Shown here one piece after another: positions 34,403 through 42,670 of a stretch of 64,000 nt of DNA. Both the position numbers and the translations under genes were made by a program. Numbering within the stretch: position 1 is the stretch's first letter; each line of letters begins with the position of its first letter. Source of the stretch: PALSA-505 sp963762615 (GTDB lineage: Bacteria; Actinomycetota; Actinomycetes; Streptosporangiales; Streptosporangiaceae); NCBI GenBank assembly GCA_963762615.1, contig CAVXLG010000013.1, positions 682,001-746,000 of the forward strand, written 5' to 3'. Under the pieces are notes generated by a model. That model saw only the letters and a list, made by a program, of their open reading frames with translations. It had not been told where the DNA came from and searched no databases.

Positions 34403-35842
34403 TCAGGCCACCCGCTCGGTGATCTCCGGGCGGCTGGCCAGCCAGCTGGCCTCGGCGTGGCCCATCGGGGTGGACGGCGGGCCCAGCACGAACGGCCAGA
34501 TCTCCTCGGCGATGGCCCGCCAGTTCGCGGTCGCGTGCAGCTGGCCGAGCAGGGCGAACAGGCCCAGGTTGATGCGCTGGAGGATCACGTAGGACCGCGG
34601 GATGCTCGCGTACGCGGCCACCGGGCTGCGCAGGTCGAAGAACCGGCGGACGACCGTGGACGCGTAGTCCTCGGTGATGGTGAGGGAGCCGGGGCGGCGG
34701 ACGGTCTCGTAGAACACCGCCATGTGGTCGACGATGGTCTCGGTGCTGAGCGGCGCGTCCGGGACGAGGAAGCCGGCCTCCTCCATGCTGCGCCGGAACG
34801 CCTCCGGATCATTGTCTACGCACAGGTCACGGACCATGTGCACCAGCGGTTGCAGCTCCGGCACGGTGAAGTGCTTGACCAGCCCGAAATCGAGAAACGT
34901 GACCCGGCCGCCGCCGTGGAACAGGTAGTTGCCGGGGTGCGGGTCGCCGTTGAACGCGCGGATCTCGTACAGGCTCCGGAACACGAAGCGGTAGATGGTC
35001 TCCGCGGCCAGGTCACGTTCCGGTTGTGACCAGGTCGCGAGCTCGCTGAACCGGGCCCCGGCTGACAGCTCGCTTGTCACTACCCGGCGGGCGGACAGCT
35101 CGTCGATGATCTGTGGCACGTGAATCGTCGGATGACCGTCGTAGTAGGCCGCCATGTACCGCTGGTTCTCCGCCTCGCGCCGGTAGTCGAGTTCTTCGAG
35201 TACGCGCTCCCGCAGCTCGGCCACCAGCGCCTCGACGTCCTGGTTCGGTGCGGTGATGCGCAGCATCCGGCGCAGCAGGGCGACGTTGTCCAGGTCCGCC
35301 GAAATGGTCTCCGCGATGCCCGGGTACTGCACCTTCACCGCCACGGCCCGGCCGTCGTGGGTGATCGCGCGGTGTACCTGCCCGATCGACGCCGCGGCGA
35401 TGGGCTCCGGATCCCAGCGGCGGAAGGCCCGCTCCGGCGGCAGTCCGAGTTCCTCGGTCACCACGCCGGCCGCCAGCTCCGCGCTCATCGGCGGGACACT
35501 GTCCTGCAGGCGGCTGAGCGTGCGGCGGACCGCGGGCGACAGGCCGTCGTCCACGTAGCTCGCCATCTGGCCGATCTTCATCAGGACGCCCTTCATCGCC
35601 CCCAGCGTGGTCGCGATGTCCTCGGCGGTCTGCAGGGCCAGGTCGTTCCGCAGCTGCTGACGGTTCTCGCCGGCCGCCGCGAACAGCCGCGGCGCGCTGC
35701 CGACGTAGCGCATCCCGCCGCGCAGGGCGAGCCCGACCGCCGCGAGCCCGCGGCTGAGGCGCAGCTTGCCCAGCCGGCGGCGCGCGAGGAAACCGGCCGC
35801 GATCGCCCCGCCGATCGCCAGCCCGGCGACCGCCTTCTTCAC
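34403..35842 (-). CDS. ABC1/UbiB (AarF) family atypical kinase
   Basis: About 479 residues. After an N-terminal hydrophobic/basic stretch (AVAGLAIGGAIAAGFLARRRLGKLRL) comes the ABC1 domain with KIGQMASYVDDGLSPAVRRTLSRLQDSVPPM (the KxGQ motif), AAASIGQVHRA (Ala-rich nucleotide loop), AVAVKVQYPG (Lys), ELDYRREAENQ, NGDPHPGNYLF (catalytic loop) and VTFLDFGLVK (metal Asp). UbiB-type proteins support isoprenoid lipid or quinone biosynthesis through ATPase activity. The GTG start lies 8 bp after the MpaB-like gene's stop, with TGAGG upstream, so the two form an operon. Confidence 0.92.
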   Translation of the reverse strand: MKKAVAGLAIGGAIAAGFLARRRLGKLRLSRGLAAVGLALRGGMRYVGSAPRLFAAAGENRQQLRNDLALQTAEDIATTLGAMKGVLMKIGQMASYVDDGLSPAVRRTLSRLQDSVPPMSAELAAGVVTEELGLPPERAFRRWDPEPIAAASIGQVHRAITHDGRAVAVKVQYPGIAETISADLDNVALLRRMLRITAPNQDVEALVAELRERVLEELDYRREAENQRYMAAYYDGHPTIHVPQIIDELSARRVVTSELSAGARFSELATWSQPERDLAAETIYRFVFRSLYEIRAFNGDPHPGNYLFHGGGRVTFLDFGLVKHFTVPELQPLVHMVRDLCVDNDPEAFRRSMEEAGFLVPDAPLSTETIVDHMAVFYETVRRPGSLTITEDYASTVVRRFFDLRSPVAAYASIPRSYVILQRINLGLFALLGQLHATANWRAIAEEIWPFVLGPPSTPMGHAEASWLASRPEITERVA

Positions 35843-35849
35843 GGCCACC

Positions 35850-36740
35850 TCAGGCGCGCCGGGCCGCGCGCATCCGCAGGGTGATCCGCTGCCGCGCCTC
35901 CAGTACGCCCGGCTCGCCGAGGAACACGGCGTCGAGCACGCCGAGCGCCTGCCGGATCTCGGTCTGCCGGGCAGGCGTGAGCGGCGGCGCGTCGTAGCCG
36001 TACATGTCGCGCGCCCAGTCCGGCAGCGCGGCCACCGCGCCGTCGCGGACGTCCTGCCAGATCTCGGCCACGTCTTCATCCAGGCCAGGCGGGTCAAGCA
36101 GGTAGGCCATCGACTCGCCGGCGGCCGGGGTGCAGCGCAGCTCCGGCCGGACGGACGCGATGTACCGCTGCAGCTCGTCATGACTGGACGGGACCATGGC
36201 GGCGGGCACGCCGACCAGCTCGGCGGCGACCACCATCTCCGCGACGTAGCGGTCGGCGTCCCCAGCCGACAGCGGCGTGCCGAACATCCGGGCAACGGCT
36301 ATCCCGGAATCGACCAGGGCGGCGTGCACCCACAGCAGCAGCACGGGATCACTGGCCGCGTAGTCCCGGCCGGTGACCGAGTCGGCGCCGCGCACGTGCT
36401 CGTGGATGCGCCGTACCCGGGCCGCGGACCGTTCCGCGGCGGCCCGCTCGCCAAAGCTGATCGTCGTTACGTACGTCGAGGTGGCGGCCAGCCTGCCGAC
36501 CGGATCCTGTCGCCAGTCGCTGTGCTGGTCCACCCCCGCCATGGCGAGCGGATGCAGAGCCTGGATCATCAGTGCCCGCAGGCCCGCGATCGGCGAGGCC
36601 GGGTCGGTGCTCACCCGCCAGGTGATGCTGTCCGGCCCGAAGAACCCCTCGTCGGCCGGGTTCTCCGGCACGCCCGATACGTAGGCCGCCGCTGAGCGGG
36701 CGACCAGATCGACAGCTGCCGCGTACGATTCTGCCGTCAT
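35850..36740 (-). CDS. MpaB-like oxygenase (DUF2236)
   Basis: 296 residues with the DUF2236/MpaB signatures: IQALHPLAMAGVDQHSDWRQDPVGRLAATSTYVTTISFG, HEHVRG, and GRDYAASDPVLLLWVHAALVDSGI. The His residues in these segments are the expected heme or metal ligands. Family members include latex-clearing-protein-like oxygenases and the fungal MpaB, which oxidatively cleaves a terpenoid chain. Pairing with a UbiB-type kinase fits isoprenoid-related chemistry (inference). Confidence 0.88.
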   Translation of the reverse strand: MTAESYAAAVDLVARSAAAYVSGVPENPADEGFFGPDSITWRVSTDPASPIAGLRALMIQALHPLAMAGVDQHSDWRQDPVGRLAATSTYVTTISFGERAAAERSAARVRRIHEHVRGADSVTGRDYAASDPVLLLWVHAALVDSGIAVARMFGTPLSAGDADRYVAEMVVAAELVGVPAAMVPSSHDELQRYIASVRPELRCTPAAGESMAYLLDPPGLDEDVAEIWQDVRDGAVAALPDWARDMYGYDAPPLTPARQTEIRQALGVLDAVFLGEPGVLEARQRITLRMRAARRA

Positions 36741-36888
36741 TCGGTACCCCTGGTGGGCCGGCGGCCGCCGCTGGCCGGCGGCCGGTAAGCCGGATGCTCT
36801 CCGCCATCCAAGCTACCTACGGCTCCCGGCCTGAAAACCGCCGCCCCCTAACGCGGCTGGCCGGCCGCTCCGGCGCGGCCGGCCAGGT

Positions 36889-37186
36889 GGCGCCGGGGCC
36901 GTCCCGCCGCCCACGGCCGGCCCGATCTGACCGAGCGGCGCCGGGGCCGTCCCGCCGCTCCCACGGCCGGCCTTACCTGACCGAGGGGCGCCGGGGCCGT
37001 CCCGCCGCCCTCACGGCCGGCCTTACCTGACCGAGTGGCGCCGATGCCGTCCCGCTGCCCCCACGGCCGGCCTGATCTGGCCGAGTGGCGCCGATGCCGT
37101 CCCGCTGCCCCCACGGCCGGCTTGATCTGGCCGAGTGGCGCCGATGCCGTCCCGCAGGCTACAACGGTCGGCATGATCTGGCATCT
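36889..37186. repeat. Six tandem 48-50-bp repeats ending in the DUF952-cupin gene start
   Basis: Units begin GGCGCCG at 36889, 36937, 36987, 37037, 37087 and 37137. Inner units share GCCGTCCCGC..CCCACGGCCGGC followed by TGATCTGGCC or TTACCTGACC. The last unit contains the real -10 box (TACAAC, 37160-37165) and start codon (GGCATGATCTGGC). The earlier units therefore look like degenerate copies of the gene's promoter and start. With the 148 bp before them they fill the gap after the MpaB-like gene; no further gene was seen. Confidence 0.88.
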
Positions 37187-37967
37187 GATCCCGCTGTCGC
37201 TGTGGCACTCGGAACCTGAATCGGGATACGTACCGCAGCCCCCGGAGGCGGCCGAGTTCGTGCACGCCGCCCCCGACGAGCAGACCACGCTGGCAGTCGC
37301 CAATGCGCTGTACCGGCGGACCGGGGAGCCGCTGCTCGCGCTGGCCCTGGACGAGTCGGTGCTGTCGGCTCCGGTCAGGTATGAGGCCGGTTATCCGGCA
37401 CCGCCGCCCGGCGTGCCGGCCGGGACGATGTTCCCGCACGTGTACGGGCCGGTCGAGAAGGCGGCGGTTACCGAGATCAGGTACCTGCGGCGCGATCCCG
37501 CTGGGCGGTTCACAGCGCTTGAGCCCAGGCCCGCGACCGCAGAAGCGCTCGACCTGCTGCCCCATCCGGAGGGCGGCTGGTACCGCCAGACCTGGGCCGC
37601 CGGACCGCGGTACGAGCCAGCTGGCTACCGAGGCCAGCGCGCCGCGGCGACCGCTGTCTACTTCCTGCTGACGCCGACCGAGCGGTCGTGCTGGCACGCG
37701 GTCCGCTCAGACGAGCTGTGGCTGTGGCACGCGGGCGGCCCGCTGACCCTGACACTCGGCGGAACGGGCGGCCGACCCTGCGCCGAACCCGCCGCAGTGA
37801 CTCTGGGCCCCGATCTGGCCGCCGGGCACCGGCCCCAGCAGCTTGTGCCCGCGGGCCACTGGCAGGCTGCCACGCCGGCCTGCCCGCACGAGGTCCTCGT
37901 GACGTGCGTGGTGGCTCCGGGCTTCAACTTTGCTGACTTCACCGTCCCCCCGCCCGCGCGGGCATAG
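37173..37967 (+). CDS. DUF952-cupin (DUF985) fusion protein
   Basis: 264 residues in two domains. The N-terminal DUF952 part (about 1-110) has IWHLIPLSLW, FVHAAPDEQTTLAVANALY and MFPHVYGPVEKAAVTEIRYL. The C-terminal DUF985 cupin (about 125-260) has LDLLPHPEGGWYRQTWAA, TAVYFLLTPTERSCWHAVRSDELWLWHAGGPLTL (metal His residues), PAGHWQAATPA and TCVVAPGFNFADFTV. Both families are of uncertain function; the cupin resembles sugar-phosphate or metal-binding members. A TACAAC box 7 bp before the ATG suggests a leaderless mRNA. Confidence 0.85.
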   Translation: MIWHLIPLSLWHSEPESGYVPQPPEAAEFVHAAPDEQTTLAVANALYRRTGEPLLALALDESVLSAPVRYEAGYPAPPPGVPAGTMFPHVYGPVEKAAVTEIRYLRRDPAGRFTALEPRPATAEALDLLPHPEGGWYRQTWAAGPRYEPAGYRGQRAAATAVYFLLTPTERSCWHAVRSDELWLWHAGGPLTLTLGGTGGRPCAEPAAVTLGPDLAAGHRPQQLVPAGHWQAATPACPHEVLVTCVVAPGFNFADFTVPPPARA

Positions 37968-37969
37968 CC

Positions 37970-38170
37970 CACGCTGCCACAGACCCACGCCGCTGCCACA
38001 AGCGCACGCCCGTTGCCGCCGGCCATGCAGCGCGCCGCAAGTCCACGCCCCTGCCACCGGCCACTGCCCTGCTACGGGCCCACGCCGCCGTCGAAAACCC
38101 ACGCCCGTTGCCGCAAGCCCCACGCCCGTTGCTGCTGGGCCGGATCGTTGACAGGGACACACGCGGCCAC
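37970..38170. repeat. Degenerate CCCACGCCCGTTGC repeats before the glycosylase gene
   Basis: Variants of CACGCC(C/G)NTTGCC recur about eight times (37980, 38006, 38043, 38080, 38101, 38120 and others) without fixed spacing. No gene or operator was recognised. Confidence 0.55.
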
Positions 38171-38193
38171 GCAGGCGGTGGAAGACTGGGCCC

Positions 38194-38862
38194 ATGCCCG
38201 ACCGGCCAGCGTCAAGCCGCCCCGCCCGCAGCTATCCGGCAGCCGCAGCGATCCTGGCCGAGCGGGACCCTGTCCTACGCCGCCTGGTCGCCGAGGCCGG
38301 CCCTCCCCAGGTGAGCCCGCCGTCGGAGACCCCCTTCACGGCCCTGGTCCGCGCGATCGTCTACCAGCAGTTGGCGGGCGCCGCGGCGGCGGCCATCCAC
38401 GGGCGCCTGATCAGCGCGCTCGGCGGAGAGGTCACCCCGCAGCGGCTGGTGTCACTGCCGGAGGCCGCGCTCCGTTCTGCCGGGCTGTCCGGCAACAAGG
38501 CAGCCTCGCTGCGGGATCTGGCGGCCAAGGTGCTGGACGGGACGGTCGTGCTCGACCCGGCCGGGATGCGGGCTGAGGGCGACGCTGAGATGGTCGCCCG
38601 GCTCTCGACGGTGCGGGGCATCGGCAAGTGGACGGCGGAGATGTTCCTCATGTTCCAGTTGCGGCGCCTGGATGTGTGGCCAACGGGCGACCTGGGGGTG
38701 CGGAAAGGATTCGGGCTGGCGTGGGGCATCCCGACGCCAACCGCTCGGGAGCTCGAGCCGCTAGGCGACCCGTACCGCCCGTACCGTTCGGTCGTGGCCT
38801 GGTACTGCTGGCGGGCCGCCGAGCTCTACGGCGGCGCAGCCGATAGCGCGATTACCCGGTAA
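38194..38862 (+). CDS. DNA-3-methyladenine glycosylase II (AlkA-type HhH-GPD)
   Basis: A 222-residue base-excision glycosylase. Key parts are TPFTALVRAIVYQQLAGAAAAAIHGRL, LRSAGLSGNKAASLRDLAAKV, the helix-hairpin-helix LSTVRGIGKWTAEMFLMF, and the catalytic Asp in WPTGDLGVRKGF. It lacks the N-terminal Ada-like region of E. coli AlkA, as many actinobacterial forms do, and has no iron-sulfur cluster Cys. It removes alkylated purines from DNA. It is monocistronic, followed by a large palindrome. Confidence 0.92.
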   Translation: MPDRPASSRPARSYPAAAAILAERDPVLRRLVAEAGPPQVSPPSETPFTALVRAIVYQQLAGAAAAAIHGRLISALGGEVTPQRLVSLPEAALRSAGLSGNKAASLRDLAAKVLDGTVVLDPAGMRAEGDAEMVARLSTVRGIGKWTAEMFLMFQLRRLDVWPTGDLGVRKGFGLAWGIPTPTARELEPLGDPYRPYRSVVAWYCWRAAELYGGAADSAITR

Positions 38863-39416
38863 ACCGCGGGGAGCGCCCGGGCCCGGTGGGTTCGGCTCCG
38901 CAGGCCGGTCTGCTCGCGGGGTACCTCTCCGTCATGACGGAGAGGTACACCGGTGCCGGACCGAGAGCCCATCGAGATGACGAACCTGGACCGGTACCGA
39001 TCCCCGCCGCAGCCCGTCCCGCGCCGGCGGCCCACCAGCCGAGGTGGACGGTGACATGTGCACGGCGCCGTTCAGCGTTCCGGGTCCCGGACCGGCACGC
39101 TGGCATCGTTACCGATTTGTCTTCCGAACGGTGCCGGGGGTAGCCACTGCCGAACCGCACGGCGCGACACGCTGGCGCTTCGCCGGCTAACCAGTCGGCG
39201 GCCTGAGCCCGGGGCACACTGGTGCGGTGAGCCAGGCAGCGCCGTTCACCCGGCCGGGCCCTCGTGCCTCGGCGCCGACGGCGGGACCCGGGCGAGTCCG
39301 CTAGGTGGCGGCGTTCCCCCGTCCGGCGCGTCGAGATCATGAAGTTCCGGCGAGTCGCGGACACCGCTGACCGTCCCTGGGAATATGCGCTGTAGACCGG
39401 AAAGAGGGCGAATCGC
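38863..39416. other. Intergenic region of 554 bp
   Basis: No protein with convincing codon use was found on either strand. The region holds a perfect 28-bp palindrome (38921-38948) and, just before the next gene, the ribosome binding site AAGAGGG. The rest shows nothing recognisable. Confidence 0.5.
38921..38948. terminator. Perfect 28-bp palindrome, probable terminator or binding site
   Basis: GTACCTCTCCGTCA (38921-38934) is followed directly by its exact complement to 38948. As RNA it would form a 12-bp stem with a 4-nt loop, 58 bp after the glycosylase stop codon. There is no T run, and perfect DNA symmetry also suits a protein-binding site. Confidence 0.5.
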
Positions 39417-40403
39417 ATGGAGCAGACGCAAGGCACCGCGCGGAGACAAACCGTAGGCAAGATTGTGTTGGACAATATCGTCGGATGGGTCCGGCAGGAG
39501 TCGGCTGCGACGACAGCCCTGGTCCAGGCCTTCATCGCGCTCGGTATCGCCTTCGCCTGGTGGCACTGGAGCCCGGCGCAGACCGGAGCGGTCATCGGAA
39601 TTGTCGCCGCCCTGCTCGGGATGTTCGTCAGGAGCCAGGTCACGCCCATCCACCCGTTCAAGCTTAAGACCAGGCAAAGAAGCGTGCCTCAGGCCGGAAC
39701 GAATGCCGAACTCAGCGCGCCGGCTTATGAGAGGCCGCCCGGCGGAGCAGTCCCCGGGGCACCCCCCCGACCAGACGCCGGGCCGACTACCCGACCAAAC
39801 CCCGGGCCAGCCACCCCACCAGACCCCGAGGCTGCCACCCGACCAGACCCCGGGCCAGCCACCCGACCGGGCCCCGGAGCTGCCACCCGACCAGACCCCG
39901 GGCCAGCCACCCCACCAGACCCCCAGGCTGCCACCCGACCAGACCCCGGGCCAGCCACCCCACCAGACCCCGGGCCAGCCACCCGACCGGGCCCCGGAGC
40001 TGCCACCCGACCAGACCCCGGGCCAGCCACCCGACCGGGCCCCGAGGCTGCCACTCCGCCAGACACGGGGCCAGCCACCCGGCCAAACGCGGGGCCAGCC
40101 ACCCGGCCAGACGCGGGGCCAGCCACCCGGCCAAACGCGGGGCCAGACATCGGACCGGATGCCGGGGCGGACGACTGGCCGGACGACGCGCCGGACGTCA
40201 GGCTCATCCCCCGGCCAAGTCCCGGATCCGCCACCAGGCCTAATCCCAGGCCTAATCCCAGGCCGAGCCCCAGGCCGGACGCAGGACCGGGCACCGGGCG
40301 GGATCCCGGGACGGCCGCCGAAGCGGACGACGAGCCGGATGTCAGGCTCATCCCCCGGCCGGAGCCCCGGGCCAATGAGGAGGGATCCGGCCCTCGGCCG
40401 TGA
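39417..40403 (+). CDS. Two-TM membrane protein with long Pro-rich repeat tail
   Basis: 328 residues. Residues about 30-75 form two hydrophobic helices (TTALVQAFIALGIAFAWWHW; TGAVIGIVAALLGMFV), like a small holin-type hairpin. The remaining 230 residues are a repeat of GPATRPDP-type octapeptides (24-bp units, about 39770-40160). Two copies of a longer motif follow, DDAPDVRLIPRPSPGS and DDEPDVRLIPRPEPRA. AAGAGGG lies 8 bp before the ATG. It overlaps the GNAT gene by GTGA, so the two are translationally coupled. The function is unknown; the tail is probably cytoplasmic or wall-exposed and disordered. Confidence 0.65.
   Translation: MEQTQGTARRQTVGKIVLDNIVGWVRQESAATTALVQAFIALGIAFAWWHWSPAQTGAVIGIVAALLGMFVRSQVTPIHPFKLKTRQRSVPQAGTNAELSAPAYERPPGGAVPGAPPRPDAGPTTRPNPGPATPPDPEAATRPDPGPATRPGPGAATRPDPGPATPPDPQAATRPDPGPATPPDPGPATRPGPGAATRPDPGPATRPGPEAATPPDTGPATRPNAGPATRPDAGPATRPNAGPDIGPDAGADDWPDDAPDVRLIPRPSPGSATRPNPRPNPRPSPRPDAGPGTGRDPGTAAEADDEPDVRLIPRPEPRANEEGSGPRP
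39770..40160. repeat. 24-bp minisatellite encoding GPATRPDP
   Basis: Tandem units of GGGCCAGCCACCCGACCAGACCCC and variants lie in frame in the two-TM protein gene. Units are contiguous and diverged. Confidence 0.88.
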
Positions 40404-40990
40404 CCAGCCGCTATCGGCCGCGCAGGAATCCGTTTGCGAGCGGCCGAGCGCCGCGGGAACCTTTCCGTGTGATCGAGTTGCGGGTGCTCACGCCGGACGA
40501 CTGGCGCTCCTGGCGCGAATTGCGGCTGGCCGCGCTCACCGAGGCGCCGTATGCGTTCGGCTCGCGGCTGTCGGAGTGGCAGGGAGACGGCGACCGCGAG
40601 GAACGCTGGCGCAGTCGGCTGAGCATTCCCGGGTCGTACAACATCATCGCGGTGCTTGACGGCGAGCCGGCCGGCATGGTCAGCGGGGTGCCGGCCGAAG
40701 ACGAGGACGGCGCGGCCGAGCTGATCTCGATGTGGGTGAGCCCGGCGGCGCGAGGCCTGGGACTCGGTGATCGCCTCATCGCGGCGGTAGAGGACTGGGC
40801 AAGGCAGGTCGGCGCCGGGGTGCTGAAACTCGCCGTGTCCGACGGCAACCAGAACGCCATAGCGCTGTACCGGCGCAGTGGCTTCGCCGACACCGGAGAT
40901 CTCGGCGACCTCATGTCCGACGGTGTGCACCGGGAGCACATCATGGCCAAGGCCCTCAGCGCCCCGTCACGCCGTCACGATCAGGAGTAG
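40400..40990 (+). CDS. GNAT-family N-acetyltransferase
   Basis: 196 residues with a complete GNAT core: IELRVLTPDDWRSWRELRLAALTEAPYAFGSRL at the front, AELISMWVSPAARGLGLGDRLIAAVEDWA (acetyl-CoA loop R-G-L-G-L-G), then LKLAVSDGNQNAIALYRRSGFADTG. It resembles acetyltransferases that act on amino groups of small molecules or protein N-termini; the target is unknown. The GTG at 40400 overlaps the upstream stop; an internal GTG at 40469 would begin exactly at the domain. The 3' end overlaps the convergent propeller gene by 10 bp. Confidence 0.88.
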   Translation: MTSRYRPRRNPFASGRAPREPFRVIELRVLTPDDWRSWRELRLAALTEAPYAFGSRLSEWQGDGDREERWRSRLSIPGSYNIIAVLDGEPAGMVSGVPAEDEDGAAELISMWVSPAARGLGLGDRLIAAVEDWARQVGAGVLKLAVSDGNQNAIALYRRSGFADTGDLGDLMSDGVHREHIMAKALSAPSRRHDQE

Positions 40991-42414
40991 GGAAGGAAAC
41001 AGAGGCCGGCGTGACCTGGCTTACTTCCGCAGTACTGCGATCCGAAGCGGTTGGTACTGGATATCCACAGGCCCGTCCCGGTGATCAGCATGTTGTCCGC
41101 GTTGGCCCGTGACATGCTGTAGACCCCCCTGTCGGAGCTGTTGACTTCCACCTGTCCCGCGCTCGCACCCAGACCCTGCAGGCCGGGATCGGGTATCGCG
41201 CCGGGGCCCGCGTGATTGCAGCCACTGACGTTTTCGGCCCATCGCGGATGCCCGGCCGCGTAGACAGTGGCATTGTCCGCAGCCACGGCGAAATACGAGT
41301 CGCACCCGGAGTACTCGACCCATTCGTGCAGTACCGACGTCTGGGTGGCCGGGAAGGCGGCCACCGCGTCGCACAGCCCCTCCCGCGGGGTGGTGCCGCC
41401 GGGAGTGTTCCACGGATGGTTGCCGGTGGTGGCGATGTAGACGGTCTGGTCGTCGGGTGACCAGGCCGCGGTCCGGATGTAGAACGCCTCGACCGGCATG
41501 CACTGGTAGGGGTAGCCGCCGGGCAGGTTTCCCTTGCTGCCGTCCCACTCCGGTGACGTCCAGCCGGTCACGGTGGCCGGGCTGGTGGCCAGGTTCAGCA
41601 TGAAGATCTGCTGCCTGGGCAGCCCGCCCGCCGAGGTGAAGTCGCCCTCCACCAGGTCCAGCGTGCCGCCGTGGCTGAGCTGCTGGTTGTACACCGACGA
41701 GCTCGTGTCCGTGGTGCACGAGCCGCTGGTGTTGCAGTAGTGGTAGAAGCCGGAGATCTGCAGGTGGACGAACCCGTCGTCCTTGCCGGTGGCCGGGCTG
41801 ACGCTGGCGAAGTACGGGTCGGCGTGGCTGCCGTTGATCCGGGTGAAGTGCCCGCCGACCAGCAGGTGATTGTCGACCGCGAGCAGCGTCTCCACCTGGC
41901 CGCCGGCCGTGCTGGTGCCGAAGCCGGGGACCACGTCGCCGGCCGTCGTGTCGATCTCGGCGATGTCCTTGACCGCGGTGCCGTTGACGCTGCTGAAGTC
42001 GCCGCCGATGTAGGCGTCGGCGCAGTCGCCGCCGTTGAAGGCGATCGAGTTGACGATCCCGTTGACCGCCGGGGCCCAGGACGTGATCGTGTACGGCGCG
42101 GTGGCGCTGAAGCTGAACACGTTGGTCCGCGGGATCGTGCTGCCGCCCTGGACGACGGAGCTGAAACTGCCCACCGCGAACATCGTGTCGCCGCACTGCA
42201 CCATCTGCCGGATCTGATCCTTCCCGTTCTTCGGGGCGGGCACGAGCTCCGGCGTCCCCGCTGCCGGCCGCGGCGAGACCGAGCCCGGCAGCGCAGCTGC
42301 CGGCATGGCAGACGCGGCACCCGCGGGTGCCGCATAGCCGGCGACGCTCAGCGCGAGCGCACCCGCCGCCGCCAGCGCCCCGTGCCGGATCTTCCATCGG
42401 CCAAGAGAATGCAT
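40981..42414 (-). CDS. Secreted beta-propeller-like protein, paralogue 1 (no twin-arginine motif)
   Basis: About 477 residues. The signal region is GRWKIRHGALAAAGALALSVAGYAAPAGAA. The mature part has repeated beta strands: MFAVGSFSSVVQGG, AYIGGDFSSVNGTAVKDIAEID, HLLVGGHFTRINGSHADPYFASV, LDLVEGDFTSAGGLPRQQIFML. These resemble delta-60-type or propeller repeats with GGDFS motifs. Conserved Cys pairs (YHYCNTSGSC, SGCDSYF) suggest disulfides. It is closely similar along its length to the next gene, so this is a tandem duplication. The second ATG (42414) aligns with the paralogue's start and has GGGG 5 bp upstream. The function is unknown. Confidence 0.8.
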   Translation of the reverse strand: MHSLGRWKIRHGALAAAGALALSVAGYAAPAGAASAMPAAALPGSVSPRPAAGTPELVPAPKNGKDQIRQMVQCGDTMFAVGSFSSVVQGGSTIPRTNVFSFSATAPYTITSWAPAVNGIVNSIAFNGGDCADAYIGGDFSSVNGTAVKDIAEIDTTAGDVVPGFGTSTAGGQVETLLAVDNHLLVGGHFTRINGSHADPYFASVSPATGKDDGFVHLQISGFYHYCNTSGSCTTDTSSSVYNQQLSHGGTLDLVEGDFTSAGGLPRQQIFMLNLATSPATVTGWTSPEWDGSKGNLPGGYPYQCMPVEAFYIRTAAWSPDDQTVYIATTGNHPWNTPGGTTPREGLCDAVAAFPATQTSVLHEWVEYSGCDSYFAVAADNATVYAAGHPRWAENVSGCNHAGPGAIPDPGLQGLGASAGQVEVNSSDRGVYSMSRANADNMLITGTGLWISSTNRFGSQYCGSKPGHAGLCFLPYS

Positions 42415-42556
42415 CATTTCCCCTAATGCAGAAGAAAACTGGGAGTTATCAGGTGAAGTTGTGGCTGTCCAGTGGAGTTATGCGTGCCCAATAGGATCTG
42501 GGCGTCCAGTTCTGCGGCTGACGCCTTGCTCCCCCGAGCATGACGTCGCGGGCACC

Positions 42557-42612
42557 CGGCAAACCATATATGACACGGTGCAGCCCGGGCCCCGCGTTCA
42601 CCTGATCGCGGC
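42557..42612 (-). promoter_or_regulatory. Conserved upstream block of propeller paralogue 1
   Basis: Read leftward, GTGAAC, a GC-rich spacer, CGTGTC, then ATATATGGTTTGCC. The same arrangement (GTGAAC - spacer - CGTCTT - ATTTATGGCTTGCC) lies before paralogue 2. Conservation of this non-coding block implies a retained promoter. GAAC followed 17-18 bp later by CGTN resembles ECF sigma-factor promoters (inference). Confidence 0.45.
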
Positions 42613-42670
42613 CGCGTGTACCAGGCGAGCCGCCGGTACACGGGCGCCGCCGTCACCATCGGAGCGGCCG

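Noticed and set aside
38852..39661. Minus-strand open frame of about 269 codons across the gap after alkA
   Set aside because: It runs antisense into the two-TM protein gene, contains the 28-bp palindrome, and shows no family motif or ribosome binding site.
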